From positions 15,033 to 79,032 of the forward strand of contig JBFGZQ010000015.1 in assembly GCA_041586735.1 (NCBI GenBank): 64,000 bases of DNA, written 5' to 3'. This DNA is from Motiliproteus sp041586735. Lineage in GTDB: Bacteria > Pseudomonadota > Gammaproteobacteria > Pseudomonadales > Balneatricaceae. Positions within the stretch are counted from its first letter, which is position 1. Each line of letters begins with the position of its first letter. The notes under the pieces are model-generated. The model was not told the origin of the DNA. It saw only the letters and a list, made by a program, of their open reading frames with translations, and searched no databases. Below are positions 7,971-17,453 of this stretch, piece by piece. A program made the position numbers and the translations under genes.

Positions 7971-10532
7971 TTATAAGATAGGTTCAGGGGGATAAGGCGT
8001 TGCTTGTGTGGGAGTTAACTCAAGCCTGACCTCTACCATCCCCTCCTCGGGAACGGGCGTGAGTGTAAATCCTATTTTCTTAGCCAATCCCAGCATCCGT
8101 AGATTGTCAGAGAGTATTTGACCGACGATGAACCGGGTCCCCCGGGAGCGACAGTAAGCAATCATCTTGCTCATCAGCTTGACGCTCAAACCGGTCCCTT
8201 TCAGTCCTCTGCTCATTAGAATGGCAAACTCAGCGGATTCGTTGTTAGGATCGGTAACGGTTCGAACCACCCCCAGGGTTTCGCTGGTGCCATCCTTCTC
8301 GGTGACGGCTATGAAGGCCATCTCCCGGTCGTAGTCGATTTGAGTCAGACGTGCCATCTGTGAATGACGAAGTCTGCGAATCTGTCCGAAGAACCGATAG
8401 CGAAGATCATCTCCGGACGCCTGGTCGAGTAGTCTGTAGTGATTCGGTTGGTCTTCAGGGCGAATGGGGCGCAGCATACCCCGTCTTCCATCATCGAGTA
8501 TAAAGGGCTCTTCAAGATGTTTGGGGTAGGGGCGAATGGCTAGGCGTTGACAGGAGTCGGTATCAACGCTCTTGAGGTGTATTTGAACCGTTTCGATTGA
8601 GATTCTGTTTTTATTAAAGCGAAGTGGATTAATTACTAGGCTCTGGAGTTGAGGAATATCGACTATCAATTGTGATACTTGTACCAGTATCTGGCAGAGA
8701 ACCGAGGTGGTGACGGATCTGTGGTTGGTCTCTGGGCCGCCTGCTGGATTGGTATCTAGATTGGTGTCTAGATCGGTGTCTAGATCGGTCTCGGGATTGC
8801 TGAGGCGCTGCGAAATGCGGGTTCTAGTAATTAGATCTCGCGCCAGACTCATATTCAGCGGTGGCAGGGCAACGGCGTAGTCTCCGATAAGCCCAGCATC
8901 GGGGCCTCCTTGGCCAAATGTTATGACTGGACCGAAAGTCGGATCCTGGCTGACCTTAATCATAAAATCGTAGTCGCGGGTATCTTGATCGTAGCCATGA
9001 TCGGGAGGCGGAAGAGGGATGCAGTAGGCCGCGAGCAGCGCTTTAGCGTCCTGGTCTGTCATGAGGTCATCTTTACCTCGTATGGTCCGGGTGACGAGCC
9101 GCTGGGCCGCTTGGGTATCGGGTTTAAAGGTGTCAGGAAGCGATTCAGGAGTTTCCATCAGCTGACGCTGGTTTTGTCGGTAACGGATACCGTGCATGAA
9201 GGCGCGTACGGCGGTGGTTGGGGTGTTGTAAGTGGCAATCTGCTCTCGGGAAAATAGATCGCGTGCCTGTTTGACCGTTGCTTCACCGACCCAGCAGGTC
9301 AATAGATAGCACGGCGTTTGCCTATGGGCGCTGACGATGCCTTCGGCTGCCGCCATGCTATCCGAGGTGGCCACCGGAGCGTGGATGACCATAATAATGT
9401 CCACTTCGGGGGCTTGGGCAAGTATTTTGTATGCCTGTTCATAGCGCTCGCGGGTAGCATTGGAGAAGATATCGACTGGGTTGCTGCGGGACCAGGGAGA
9501 GGGGAGTATTTCATCTAGTTGTTTGAGCGTCTCAGCGGATAAGTTAGCCAAGTGGTTGCCACAGGCGCTCAGTTCATCAACCGCCATGATGCCTAGGCTG
9601 CTGCCGCTGCAGAGAATGGCTAGGTTTTCGCCGCGCATTTTTCCTGCCCGGGCCAGTGACTCAACCCCGGCAAACAGCTCGTCGATATCGTAGACACGCA
9701 GCATGCCTGCACGGCGGATGGCGGCGTCGTAAACTTCATCAGACCCGGTAATAACCCCGGAGTGAGCGGCCACCGCTTTGGCGCCTGCTTTTGTACGGCC
9801 GGACTTGATAACAAGGAGCGGTTTGTTGCGCGCGGCAGCACGAGCTGCAGACATAAATTTTCGCCCCTTCTGAATAGACTCTACATAGAGGAGAATTGAC
9901 TGGGTTTTAGGGTCGCTACCCAGATAATCGATGACATCGGCGCAATCGATATCAGCGCTGTCTCCCAGAGAGATGAAATGAGAAAAGCCAATATTACGGG
10001 CCCGTGCCCAGTCCAATACCGCGGTACACATCGCTCCGGATTGTGATACAAAAGCGATCTTACCGGGGAGGGCGCTCAGGTGAGAAAAGCTGGCGTTGAG
10101 CTTGGCCCCTGGGATTAATAATCCCAGGGAGTTTGGACCCAGTATCCGCAATTGGAAGGGGCTGGCTGCTTCAAGCATCGCCTGTTGTATCTCTTTTCCT
10201 GCAGAAGTCTGTTCTCTATTTAGGCCCTTAGTCATGATGATGGCTGCGCGAGTGCCGAGAGCCCCCAGTTCGGTGATGAGCTGGGGGATCACTCCCGGCG
10301 GCGTGCAGATCACCGCCAGATCTGGGACAAGAGGAAGGCTCGCCACATTTTTGTAGCTGTAGACCCCTGATACCGCTTGATGCTTAGGATTTATCGGCAT
10401 GATCGGACCGGAAAAACCAGACTCAAGTAAATTTCTCATGACCAGGTTGCCGACAGTTCGCTCCCGGTTACTGGCCCCGATAACAGCCAAAGAGCGGGGG
10501 CTGAATAATTTATTTAGATTTTTTTGAGGCAC
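7971..10532 (-). CDS. PatZ-like protein: ADP-forming acyl-CoA synthetase domains plus GNAT acetyltransferase
   Basis: An 853-residue protein of the Pat/PatZ (YfiQ, Pka) type. Residues about 1-450 form the CoA-binding and succinyl-CoA-synthetase-like domains (SPRSLAVIGASNR, ILGPNSLGLL, SQSGA). A reduced ATP-grasp-like region follows, and the last 160 or so residues are a GNAT domain (LRPIRPEDQ...GLGVVRTV, SRGLKGTGLSVKLM). The motif AAHSGVITGSD keeps the His used by ADP-forming synthetases. Proteins of this type acetylate the catalytic lysine of AMP-forming acyl-CoA synthetases and switch them off; in Rhodopseudomonas Pat acts on benzoate-type CoA ligases. The CoA ligase at 12082 is a natural target. 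A linker near residues 585-600 has a Asp-Leu-Asp-Thr repeat from a 12-bp DNA repeat. An alternative role is acyl-CoA synthesis. Confidence 0.85.
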   Translation of the reverse strand: MPQKNLNKLFSPRSLAVIGASNRERTVGNLVMRNLLESGFSGPIMPINPKHQAVSGVYSYKNVASLPLVPDLAVICTPPGVIPQLITELGALGTRAAIIMTKGLNREQTSAGKEIQQAMLEAASPFQLRILGPNSLGLLIPGAKLNASFSHLSALPGKIAFVSQSGAMCTAVLDWARARNIGFSHFISLGDSADIDCADVIDYLGSDPKTQSILLYVESIQKGRKFMSAARAAARNKPLLVIKSGRTKAGAKAVAAHSGVITGSDEVYDAAIRRAGMLRVYDIDELFAGVESLARAGKMRGENLAILCSGSSLGIMAVDELSACGNHLANLSAETLKQLDEILPSPWSRSNPVDIFSNATRERYEQAYKILAQAPEVDIIMVIHAPVATSDSMAAAEGIVSAHRQTPCYLLTCWVGEATVKQARDLFSREQIATYNTPTTAVRAFMHGIRYRQNQRQLMETPESLPDTFKPDTQAAQRLVTRTIRGKDDLMTDQDAKALLAAYCIPLPPPDHGYDQDTRDYDFMIKVSQDPTFGPVITFGQGGPDAGLIGDYAVALPPLNMSLARDLITRTRISQRLSNPETDLDTDLDTNLDTNPAGGPETNHRSVTTSVLCQILVQVSQLIVDIPQLQSLVINPLRFNKNRISIETVQIHLKSVDTDSCQRLAIRPYPKHLEEPFILDDGRRGMLRPIRPEDQPNHYRLLDQASGDDLRYRFFGQIRRLRHSQMARLTQIDYDREMAFIAVTEKDGTSETLGVVRTVTDPNNESAEFAILMSRGLKGTGLSVKLMSKMIAYCRSRGTRFIVGQILSDNLRMLGLAKKIGFTLTPVPEEGMVEVRLELTPTQATPYPPEPIL
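8749..8796. repeat. 12-bp in-frame tandem repeat inside the PatZ-like gene
   Basis: Four consecutive 12-bp units (TTGGTATCTAGA, TTGGTGTCTAGA, TCGGTGTCTAGA and a degenerate fourth) encode the repeating Asp-Leu-Asp-Thr/Asn stretch of the linker before the GNAT domain. The period keeps the frame. Confidence 0.75.
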
Positions 10533-10990
10533 TTGTCTCTCCGTGTTTGTGGCGGCGGATTGGCTATCTAAAATCCACTCCCTGCGAGCCTGTTATTGTA
10601 GGCTTCATGTTGGTGCGCTAGCGAATTTTAAGATCCTGATAGGATGGTTAGCCTCGGTATGGATACTATTCCGTCTTAATGGATACCTTGATTTTTCAGG
10701 AACTAGGTAAGCTTTATTGGTGCTGAGAAGAGGCTGTGATAATTCACCCGAGAATCGATAACGCTCTTTTTCAGTGTTGTGGTAAACCATCCACCTATAA
10801 TCTATACCTTTTTATGAATGAACATTCAATCCGTTTGGTGGTCTGTGGATCACCTATAAAGGCCTGTATAGCCTATGGTTGCTGGTTTTTATGGGTGTTC
10901 TTCTATTTCGTATATAACAAAGAGATTGCTCATAACGAGGCTGTATCGCATAATCTAGTCGTTTTATCTATAGGTCAGGCCTAAGTTACT
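10533..10990. other. Divergent intergenic region upstream of the TetR gene
   Basis: 458 bp between the minus-strand patZ-like gene and the plus-strand TetR gene. It contains a TetR-type palindrome at 10816-10831. A plus-strand open frame at 10736-10984 has no ribosome site or recognisable protein features and is not called. Confidence 0.5.
10816..10831. promoter_or_regulatory. Putative TetR-family operator, site 3
   Basis: GAATGAACATTCAATC fits the island consensus. Its position between the regulator gene and the divergent patZ-like gene suggests autoregulation. Confidence 0.6.
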
Positions 10991-11665
10991 ATGCGATCTT
11001 CCATGAAATTTGAGAGTACTGTCACCGACCCTAAGCTTGTTGCAGACCGCAGAGCCCAAATTGCGAGTGCTGCGATAACGTTGTTTGCTGTAAAGGGTTA
11101 TTACCGTACTACGATTCTCGATATTGCCAAGGCGGCGGGTATCAGTAGTGGTTTGATATACCAGTATTTTCGTGAGAAAGAGGATGTGCTCTGTTTTGCG
11201 CTGCTGCGGGTTGTTGATACTTATGAGCGCGAAATTCCACGGCGGATCTCTGAGGCTCAGGATCCGATAGATCGTTTGTGTCTAGCCGTTGAAGCCTACT
11301 GTTCGATTGTTGATGAACTCAGAGACGCTACGTTGCTGGCCTATCGCTCCACCCAATCACTCTCGGCTGAGGGCCGCAAATTCCTGATGGAAGGAGAGCA
11401 ACGTTCAAATGCAATCATTTTAGATTGCATCAATGAGTGTATAAAAGGTCGCTATTTTAATGATGTTAATGGAGATTTACTGGTCTACCAATACGTTATG
11501 TATTGCCACACCTGGGCATTAAAATACTGGGCTTTTCGCGAGAAATATACCTTGCAGGAGTATGTTCAAGAGGGGCTTAAGCTGCTTGTCGAACCGCACC
11601 TGACGTCGCGTAAGGGACGCAGGGCGTTTAACAATAGGCAGGGGGATGTATTGCCGGAATTATAA
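10991..11665 (+). CDS. TetR/AcrR family transcriptional regulator
   Basis: A 224-residue regulator. The N-terminal HTH (about residues 20-65) reads AAITLFAVKGYYRTTILDIA and AAGISSGLIYQYFREKEDVL, a standard TetR DNA-binding domain. The C-terminal domain is helical and would bind the effector, probably a CoA thioester as in many acyl-CoA regulators. No strong ribosome site precedes the ATG at 10991; the in-frame ATG at 11015 is also possible. It sits at the centre of an island whose transcription units each have a palindrome near the promoter, so it is the obvious candidate repressor of them all. Confidence 0.9.
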   Translation: MRSSMKFESTVTDPKLVADRRAQIASAAITLFAVKGYYRTTILDIAKAAGISSGLIYQYFREKEDVLCFALLRVVDTYEREIPRRISEAQDPIDRLCLAVEAYCSIVDELRDATLLAYRSTQSLSAEGRKFLMEGEQRSNAIILDCINECIKGRYFNDVNGDLLVYQYVMYCHTWALKYWAFREKYTLQEYVQEGLKLLVEPHLTSRKGRRAFNNRQGDVLPEL

Positions 11666-11886
11666 CTTGGCTGGCAGATTCTTTGCGAAAAGGTCTCTTA
11701 TTTTTCTCGACTCCAATTTATTTTCGTACGGCTCAGTTGTTTTTAGCTGGGCTTGCTTCTTAGTCGTTTAGGTCATTACTTTTTTTCACTCATGTTGAGC
11801 CGCGCTAGGATTTAGCGAGGGGCCTCTATCTCCGCCACTCTGGGTTGGGTGCGGTGTCATTTTACAACGCCATCACGATGTATAAT

Positions 11887-11902
11887 GAGTGACTAGTCAG
11901 TT
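11887..11902. promoter_or_regulatory. Putative TetR-family operator, site 4
   Basis: GAGTGACTAGTCAGTT has the perfect core TGACTAGTCA. It is one of a pair upstream of the CoA ligase. Confidence 0.65.
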
Positions 11903-11928
11903 ATAGATATTGACACTGCTCTTTTACT

Positions 11929-11944
11929 GAGTGACTATTCAGTC
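11929..11944. promoter_or_regulatory. Putative TetR-family operator, site 5
   Basis: GAGTGACTATTCAGTC is the second of the pair, 42 bp from site 4 start to start, on the same face of the helix. Confidence 0.65.
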
Positions 11945-12081
11945 ATTGCCTTTGGGTATGCGAAGGGTGGGCTGTATCGATTCTGCATCGAAGCATTCGG
12001 ATGAGTTTACCGACTCCAAGCACGCAATATTGATACGCCTGATCCCATAATGATAAAAACAGCGCTAGTAATGGAGGATTT

Positions 12082-13719
12082 ATGAATTTACCCGGTGGTA
12101 TTTCTTCAGCCCATACTGATCTATTTGCACAGTCGTTATTACCGGCAAGAGAGTTCTGGCCAGATTTTGATTTTTCGGCTGACCATCTTCGCCACTATCC
12201 CGACCAGATCAATGCCGTAGACGTGCTACTTGACGCTGCTGTTGAAGAAGGGGCAGGAGATAAGCCCGCGTATATCTATCAGGGCGTCACCTGGACCTAT
12301 AGCTACTTGAAGGACCAAGCAGACCGGATCGCACGAGTGCTCGTTGAGGACTATGGGTTAGAGCCGGGTAACCGGGTGCTGCTGCGTTCTGCTAACACGC
12401 CAATGGTTATTGCCTGTTGGCTAGCGGTGCTCAAGGCCGGTGGTATTTGCGTATCTACCATGCCATTGCTGAGAGCGAGCGAACTCGGTTTTATCCTCGA
12501 ACGGGTGAAGGTGCGTTTTGCCCTTTGTGACAGTTCGCTGAGCGAGGATATGGAAACAGCAAAGGGGCTGTCATCCAGTCTGGAGAAGATTCTGTACTTT
12601 AGCTCTTCTGGTCAGGGAGGGGATGAACAAGCGGAACTAGATCAGCGCATGGCCGAAAAGCCTGTGGGCTTCAATAATGTTAAAACCTCTGCCGATGATA
12701 TAGCATTAATCGTTTTTACCTCAGGATCCACCGGGCAGCCTAAAGCGGCCGCGCAGTTTCATCGTGATATTTTGGCTGTAAGTGATAGCGTGCCGCTGGC
12801 GTATCCTATCGCTGCGGATGATGTTATCTGTGGGTCGCCGATATATTCCTTTACCTATGGACTGGCTGCTTTCATTCTTTATCCGTTGCGTTATCGTGCC
12901 TGTGCCGTCTTGACTCCAGCCAAACCGGAACTGTTGTTAGAGGCCATCGAAAAGCACAAAGTGACGAATCTTCTCGCGGTACCAACGACGCTGAATTCAA
13001 TGCTTAAAATTATTGACAACTATGACACCAGTAGCCTGAAACGTTGTACCTCGGCGGGTGAGCATCTGCCGTTAACCTTGTGGGAGATGTGGCTGGATAA
13101 GATCGGTATACGGATTGTTAACGGCGTGGGTGCCACCGAGTTTATGGCTCATTTTCTGTCGGATAACGAGGCGGTAGTGAGGCCTGGTTCGGCAGGGCTT
13201 CCCGTACCGGGCTATACAATTAAAATTGTAGACCCGTTGGGTAACGAAGTCCCTAGAGGAGAGGGCGGTTTGATCGCGATCAAGGGGCCTACAGGTTGTC
13301 GCTACTTGGACGACGAAGATCGTCAAAGAGGGTTCGTCCGTGATGGATGGAATATTCCTAGTGACTTGTTTAAACAGGATGAGGACGGGTATTTCTGGTA
13401 CTTGTCGCGCGCAGACGACATGATTATTTCGTCGGGTTACAATATTTCCCCCCAAGAGGTTGAGCACAGTATTTTACAGCATCCTCTGGTTACTGAATGC
13501 GCGGTGGTGGGTATCCCTGATGCAGATAGAGGAAAGTTGGTGCGCGCCTGCGTGGTGTTGAAAAATTCAGCCTTAGAAACCGATGAAACCGTAAAATCTA
13601 TACAGGAGTTCGTTAAGGCGGATATCGCCCCCTACAAATATCCGCGTGATATCTGCTTTTTTGACGAATTGCCTCGAACCCCTACAGGGAAAATACAGCG
13701 CTTTAGACTACTCGAATAG
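12082..13719 (+). CDS. AMP-forming acyl/aryl-CoA ligase (benzoate/2-aminobenzoate-CoA ligase type)
   Basis: A 545-residue member of the ANL adenylating superfamily that would activate a carboxylic acid with ATP and CoA. The P-loop-like motif is FTSGSTGQPKAAAQFHRD, A5 is GVGATEF, A7/A8 is DLFKQDEDGYFWYLSRADD with SSGYNISPQEVE, and the acetylatable lysine lies in PRTPTGKIQR. The segment GNRVLLRSANTPMVIACWLA with STMPLLRASEL resembles benzoate and 2-aminobenzoate CoA ligases more than fatty-acid ligases. It probably catalyses the entry step of the island's pathway. A clear ribosome site (GGAGG) precedes the ATG. Paired TetR-type operators lie upstream, and the PatZ-like protein could acetylate the C-terminal lysine. 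Confidence 0.9.
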   Translation: MNLPGGISSAHTDLFAQSLLPAREFWPDFDFSADHLRHYPDQINAVDVLLDAAVEEGAGDKPAYIYQGVTWTYSYLKDQADRIARVLVEDYGLEPGNRVLLRSANTPMVIACWLAVLKAGGICVSTMPLLRASELGFILERVKVRFALCDSSLSEDMETAKGLSSSLEKILYFSSSGQGGDEQAELDQRMAEKPVGFNNVKTSADDIALIVFTSGSTGQPKAAAQFHRDILAVSDSVPLAYPIAADDVICGSPIYSFTYGLAAFILYPLRYRACAVLTPAKPELLLEAIEKHKVTNLLAVPTTLNSMLKIIDNYDTSSLKRCTSAGEHLPLTLWEMWLDKIGIRIVNGVGATEFMAHFLSDNEAVVRPGSAGLPVPGYTIKIVDPLGNEVPRGEGGLIAIKGPTGCRYLDDEDRQRGFVRDGWNIPSDLFKQDEDGYFWYLSRADDMIISSGYNISPQEVEHSILQHPLVTECAVVGIPDADRGKLVRACVVLKNSALETDETVKSIQEFVKADIAPYKYPRDICFFDELPRTPTGKIQRFRLLE

Positions 13720-13793
13720 TGGTTTTGGAGGTGGCTTCAAAGGTGGCTTCAAGGGTCACTTCGAGCCGCCTATTGCGAGCGGCCCGAGTGGCA

Positions 13794-14771
13794 TCAGCTA
13801 GGGGTTGATGCCTTGGACTGCTGGGCGTCGGTAAAGGCTTGGCGCAGTGTTGAGCTGATCATATGTAGCGCCTGATGAGCCAACGACAGCACCCCTCCCA
13901 TGCTGATGAAACCGTGTAGGGTACCCTCGAAGCAGTGATAGTGGATGGGAACGCCAGAGTCTTTTAGGCTGTCGGCATAGTGTTTGCCCTCATCCCGCAG
14001 CGGATCAAGACCCGCAGTTATTACTAAGGCTGGTGGCAGACCGGTCAAATTGCGCTCTCTTATAGGTGCAGCTCGGGGCTCAGTCGCCGCTGCTCCAGGA
14101 CCAAAATATTGTCGAGTGAACCAGTCGATAGTCTCTCTCTCGACGGGAAACATCTGTGCGTAGGTCTCCCTTGATGGGTATAATTGTGCAAGCTCATTGC
14201 CGCCTTGGTCAAGGCAGGGGTAGATAAGCACTTGATGCACTAGCTTGTACTTGTTTCGCTGCTGCGCCACGAACGCGGCCAGAGTACCACCAGCACTATC
14301 GCCAGCAACGGCGATTCGACTTGGATCTCCGCCATGGACAGCAATGTTTTGTGTTACCCAGTCCATGGCTGCGCAAGAATCCTCCACGGCAGCGGGGTAG
14401 CGGTGTTCGGGTGCCAGACGGTAGTCCACGGAAACCACTAAGCATTGAGCTCCCCGACATAGTGCACGACACAAGTTATCGTAGCTTTCCAGTCCGCCGA
14501 AGACGAAGCCTCCGCCATGAAAAAATACCAACACCGGGCTCTGTGAGTGATCGCCACCCGGTGGCCAATAGAGGCGCAAAGGCAACTCTCCACCAGGGCC
14601 AGGAATGGCGATATCTTTACAGGCTCCCACTTCAGAAGGAAGGATATCGGCTTTTTTGGAACGCAGGTCGAATTGGCGCCGCCCCTCGGCGGGAGGGTAT
14701 GCGATGAGCGGGGGAAGCTCGGCCCCGGCTAACCATTCCAAAAAGGCTTGAGTCTCGGGGTCTTGGTACAT
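13794..14771 (-). CDS. Alpha/beta hydrolase, hormone-sensitive lipase family
   Basis: A 325-residue esterase of the HSL (family IV) group with HGGGFVFGGLESY for the oxyanion hole and GDSAGG around the nucleophile Ser. The acid is in ITAGLDPLRDEG and the His in GTLHGF. It would hydrolyse an ester, perhaps freeing the acid that the adjacent ligase activates. No signal peptide is seen, so it is cytoplasmic. It converges on the ligase gene with a 74-bp gap. The 275-bp stretch beyond its start (14772-15046) holds no recognised gene. Confidence 0.88.
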   Translation of the reverse strand: MYQDPETQAFLEWLAGAELPPLIAYPPAEGRRQFDLRSKKADILPSEVGACKDIAIPGPGGELPLRLYWPPGGDHSQSPVLVFFHGGGFVFGGLESYDNLCRALCRGAQCLVVSVDYRLAPEHRYPAAVEDSCAAMDWVTQNIAVHGGDPSRIAVAGDSAGGTLAAFVAQQRNKYKLVHQVLIYPCLDQGGNELAQLYPSRETYAQMFPVERETIDWFTRQYFGPGAAATEPRAAPIRERNLTGLPPALVITAGLDPLRDEGKHYADSLKDSGVPIHYHCFEGTLHGFISMGGVLSLAHQALHMISSTLRQAFTDAQQSKASTPS

Positions 14772-15046
14772 CAGGTTGTTTCCTTACTTAATCGTCACGG
14801 TGAAGGGCTAAGCTCCGATAACTGTTGACGATCGAGCCCATAACCGGGCTGCTCGGATTACAGGTTTTGAGGGGTCTCTCAAATCACAGTAAATAACAGC
14901 GCTAAGAGTAAATCAGACACTTTTTAGCGACTCAGGGAACCGCTGTCAAATAGGTTTCTCTGTCTGCAAAATGGCTGCAGGGCGCAGCTCTAGGAGTGCT
15001 GCACCGATAGTTGACCGATAGTTGCGCCACTGACGCCACGGTTGTA

Positions 15047-16588
15047 TCACTCCTCATAAAGCAGCGAGATATTGAGTTTGCTGCGTCTCGATAGCCAAGC
15101 GCTGGCTCGGTATCGAGGATCTTTGTAGGCGTCGTAGAGATTTTCCAAAATGGTCAGAATACGCCCCGTTCCCAGCGAGTCCCCCCAGGCTAGTGGCCCC
15201 TTGGGATAGCCGAGTCCAAGCCGCACGGCATTGTCTATATCAACAGGGGTTGCGATGCGTTGCTGGGCCAGTTCGCAGCCTACATTGACGATATTGGCCA
15301 GTACCCGCTGGGCGATAAAACCGGCGCTTTCGCGGATCAGCAGTGCGGGCACTCCGTCACGTGTGAATAGCTGGTGAGCGGCTTGCCGGATCGATGTCGA
15401 GGTGATCGGTGTGGGCATCAAGGTGCGTAGCCGGTTAAGATCGTAGAGTATATCGATGGCAATTACCTGACGAGGATTGACCCCCAGTGCTAGTGCCGCT
15501 GAGGTGGCATCGGCTCCCAAGGGAGAGAGCAAGCATAGTGAGTCGGGAGCCGGTGAGCGCCCCGGATCCAGCTCACCCCCCAGCGCTGTTACCAGATCGC
15601 TCAACATCTTGTGAGCGTTCGGCTCCTCAGGGTTTACCCAGATGGCGGGTGCCGCGGCCTTAGGGGCTTCTTGTAGGGGGGCAGTTAGCTGGTTATTACC
15701 ATCGTAGCGGTAGAATCCCTTGCCTACTTTGCGTCCCAGCAACCCTGCTTCTAACCGCTGACGAACCATTGGAGTAGGACGATAGCGTGGCTCGTGGTAG
15801 AACTGTTGGTAGATCGTCTCCATGACTGGGAGCGAAACGTCTAGGCCGGTGAGATCCATTAGCTCAAATGGCCCTAAGCGAAAGCCCACACCATCCCTGA
15901 GAATAGCGTCGATGGTTTGGAAGTCAGCGATTCCTTCACTCTCTATCCGCAACGACTCGCTGATCATCCCTCGTCCTGCGTGGTTGACTACAAACCCGGG
16001 TGTATCCTTGGCTAGCACTGGAGTATGTCCCATCTGCTCGGCCAGTGATGTCAGCGTTTGGGTGACCCAGAGCTCGGTCTGAACCCCAGCGATCACTTCG
16101 ATCAACTTCATCAGCGGCACGGGGTTAAAGCAGTGAAATCCGGCAACCCGTTCGGGGCGTGTGCAGGTAGCCGCGATGGAGGTCACTGAGAGTGACGAGG
16201 TGTTGGTGGCCAGAATACAGCGCTCTGACACGACCGCCTCTAATGATTTCAGTAATTCCTGTTTGGCATCCAGACGCTCGATGATGGCTTCGACCACTGC
16301 AGCGCAGCAGGAGAATGCCTCCAGGCTCGTCGAGCAGGTGATACGTGCCAGGGTCGCTTTGGATTCGGCAGGGGTCAGCTTTCCCTTGCTCACCAGACGT
16401 TCGAATATCTCGCGGAGGGACCCGATGGCTTGGTCCATCGCAGCTTGGTTGGCATCGAAGAGTATCACCTCGATACCTGCCTGTGCTGCGATCTGGACAA
16501 TACCTCGGCCCATCACGCCCGCGCCGACGACACCCAGCTTCGCGCTGGGTTGCCAGATTACGGATTGACGCTGTTGTTGATCTAGCAT
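15047..16588 (-). CDS. 3-hydroxyacyl-CoA dehydrogenase, PaaH/PaaC-like
   Basis: A 513-residue NAD-dependent 3-hydroxyacyl-CoA dehydrogenase. The Rossmann domain begins LGVVGAGVMGRGIVQIAAQAG. The catalytic region contains ATNTSSLSVTSIA and GFHCFNPVPLMKLIE with the active His, followed by KDTPGFVVNHAGR. A second C-terminal 3HCDH domain (about residues 415-500) makes it as long as the phenylacetate-pathway 3-hydroxyadipyl-CoA dehydrogenases. The start at 16588 has AAGGGGAAG upstream; an in-frame start at 16636 would run into the preceding gene. It follows the paaF-like gene after 4 bp, so the two are translationally close. The pair would hydrate and oxidise an enoyl-CoA from ring cleavage. Confidence 0.92.
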   Translation of the reverse strand: MLDQQQRQSVIWQPSAKLGVVGAGVMGRGIVQIAAQAGIEVILFDANQAAMDQAIGSLREIFERLVSKGKLTPAESKATLARITCSTSLEAFSCCAAVVEAIIERLDAKQELLKSLEAVVSERCILATNTSSLSVTSIAATCTRPERVAGFHCFNPVPLMKLIEVIAGVQTELWVTQTLTSLAEQMGHTPVLAKDTPGFVVNHAGRGMISESLRIESEGIADFQTIDAILRDGVGFRLGPFELMDLTGLDVSLPVMETIYQQFYHEPRYRPTPMVRQRLEAGLLGRKVGKGFYRYDGNNQLTAPLQEAPKAAAPAIWVNPEEPNAHKMLSDLVTALGGELDPGRSPAPDSLCLLSPLGADATSAALALGVNPRQVIAIDILYDLNRLRTLMPTPITSTSIRQAAHQLFTRDGVPALLIRESAGFIAQRVLANIVNVGCELAQQRIATPVDIDNAVRLGLGYPKGPLAWGDSLGTGRILTILENLYDAYKDPRYRASAWLSRRSKLNISLLYEE

Positions 16589-16592
16589 AGTG

Positions 16593-17363
16593 CTACTTCC
16601 CCTTATAAACGGGTCTGCGTTTTTCGAGGAAAGCATTCATTCCCTCAGTCTGGTCAGCGGTGGCAAACAGTAGCTGGAATGCTTTTCGCTCCAGTGCCAT
16701 CGCCTGATCGAGAGGAATATCCTGGCCCATCATCACCACCTCCTTTATCTGGGCGACAGCCAGTGGCGGCATACGCGAGATATGGGTGGCCATCTTCAAG
16801 GCCTGCTCCAGTACCTGATCATCGGCCACTACCATCGAACAGAGCCCCATGGATTGGGCATCGCGTGCGGAGATAGCATCGCCGGTCAATAGCAGGCGCA
16901 TGGCGTTGTACTTGCCGACGGCCCGTACCAGGCGTTGGGTGCCCCCCGCACCCGGCATGATGCCCACTTTGATCTCCGGTTGAGAAAACTGGGCGCTCTC
17001 TCCGGCAATGATAATGTCGGCGTGCATCGCCAGTTCGCAGCCTCCGCCAAAGGCGTAGCCATTGACGGCGGCGATGACCGGCTTGGTGCAGTTGGCGATC
17101 GCTTGCCACAGCAGGTGAGTCTTGCGCAGCATCATATCCAGGGCGCTACGGGGAGCCAGGTCGACCAGGTCTGCGCCGGCGGCGAACGCTTGCTGATCGC
17201 CGGTGACCACCACGCAGCGCACCGCATCATCGTTGCTCAGTTGCGTAAAATAGTGGGCAAGCTGCTCGCGAACCGCCATGTTAAGCGCGTTTTTCTGCTC
17301 GGGGCGGTTGATGCGTACAATGGCCACTTCGTTGGAGTACTGTTCAAGAACAACTTCATTCAT
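16593..17363 (-). CDS. Enoyl-CoA hydratase, PaaF-like
   Basis: A crotonase-fold hydratase of 256 residues. The segments FAAGADLVDL and GYAFGGGCELAMHAD form the oxyanion hole, and QPEIKVGIMPGAGGTQRL holds the first catalytic Glu. The second Glu position is not Glu (AMRLLLTG), as in E. coli PaaF, whose C-terminal pattern (EGMNAFLEKRRPVYKGK here) it also shares. It would hydrate a 2,3-dehydroadipyl-type or medium acyl-CoA. The ATG at 17363 is preferred, but an in-frame GTG at 17375 is possible and neither has a strong ribosome site. Confidence 0.9.
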   Translation of the reverse strand: MNEVVLEQYSNEVAIVRINRPEQKNALNMAVREQLAHYFTQLSNDDAVRCVVVTGDQQAFAAGADLVDLAPRSALDMMLRKTHLLWQAIANCTKPVIAAVNGYAFGGGCELAMHADIIIAGESAQFSQPEIKVGIMPGAGGTQRLVRAVGKYNAMRLLLTGDAISARDAQSMGLCSMVVADDQVLEQALKMATHISRMPPLAVAQIKEVVMMGQDIPLDQAMALERKAFQLLFATADQTEGMNAFLEKRRPVYKGK

Positions 17364-17453
17364 AGGAGGCGTCACTCTGAAGGGGGCGGATCGATTCTGT
17401 CAAAATGCAAGGAGCGGATTGTCGTGAATGATTCGTAGCTCGGGTCAGTCTTG

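Larger units (their letters stand above)
11666..12081. other. Promoter region of the CoA ligase gene
   Basis: 416 bp without a gene. Two TetR-type palindromes lie at 11887-11902 and 11929-11944, 42 bp apart (about four helical turns), upstream of the CoA ligase. No other feature was recognised. Confidence 0.55.

Noticed and set aside
10736..10984. 82-residue plus-strand open frame upstream of the TetR gene
   Set aside because: It overlaps the operator and promoter region, has no ribosome site, and its translation resembles no protein family.
12082..13719. Long-chain fatty-acid CoA ligase (fadD)
   Set aside because: The N-terminal and A-motif context resembles benzoate/2-aminobenzoate-type ligases, and no fad genes accompany it; still not assigned a specific substrate.
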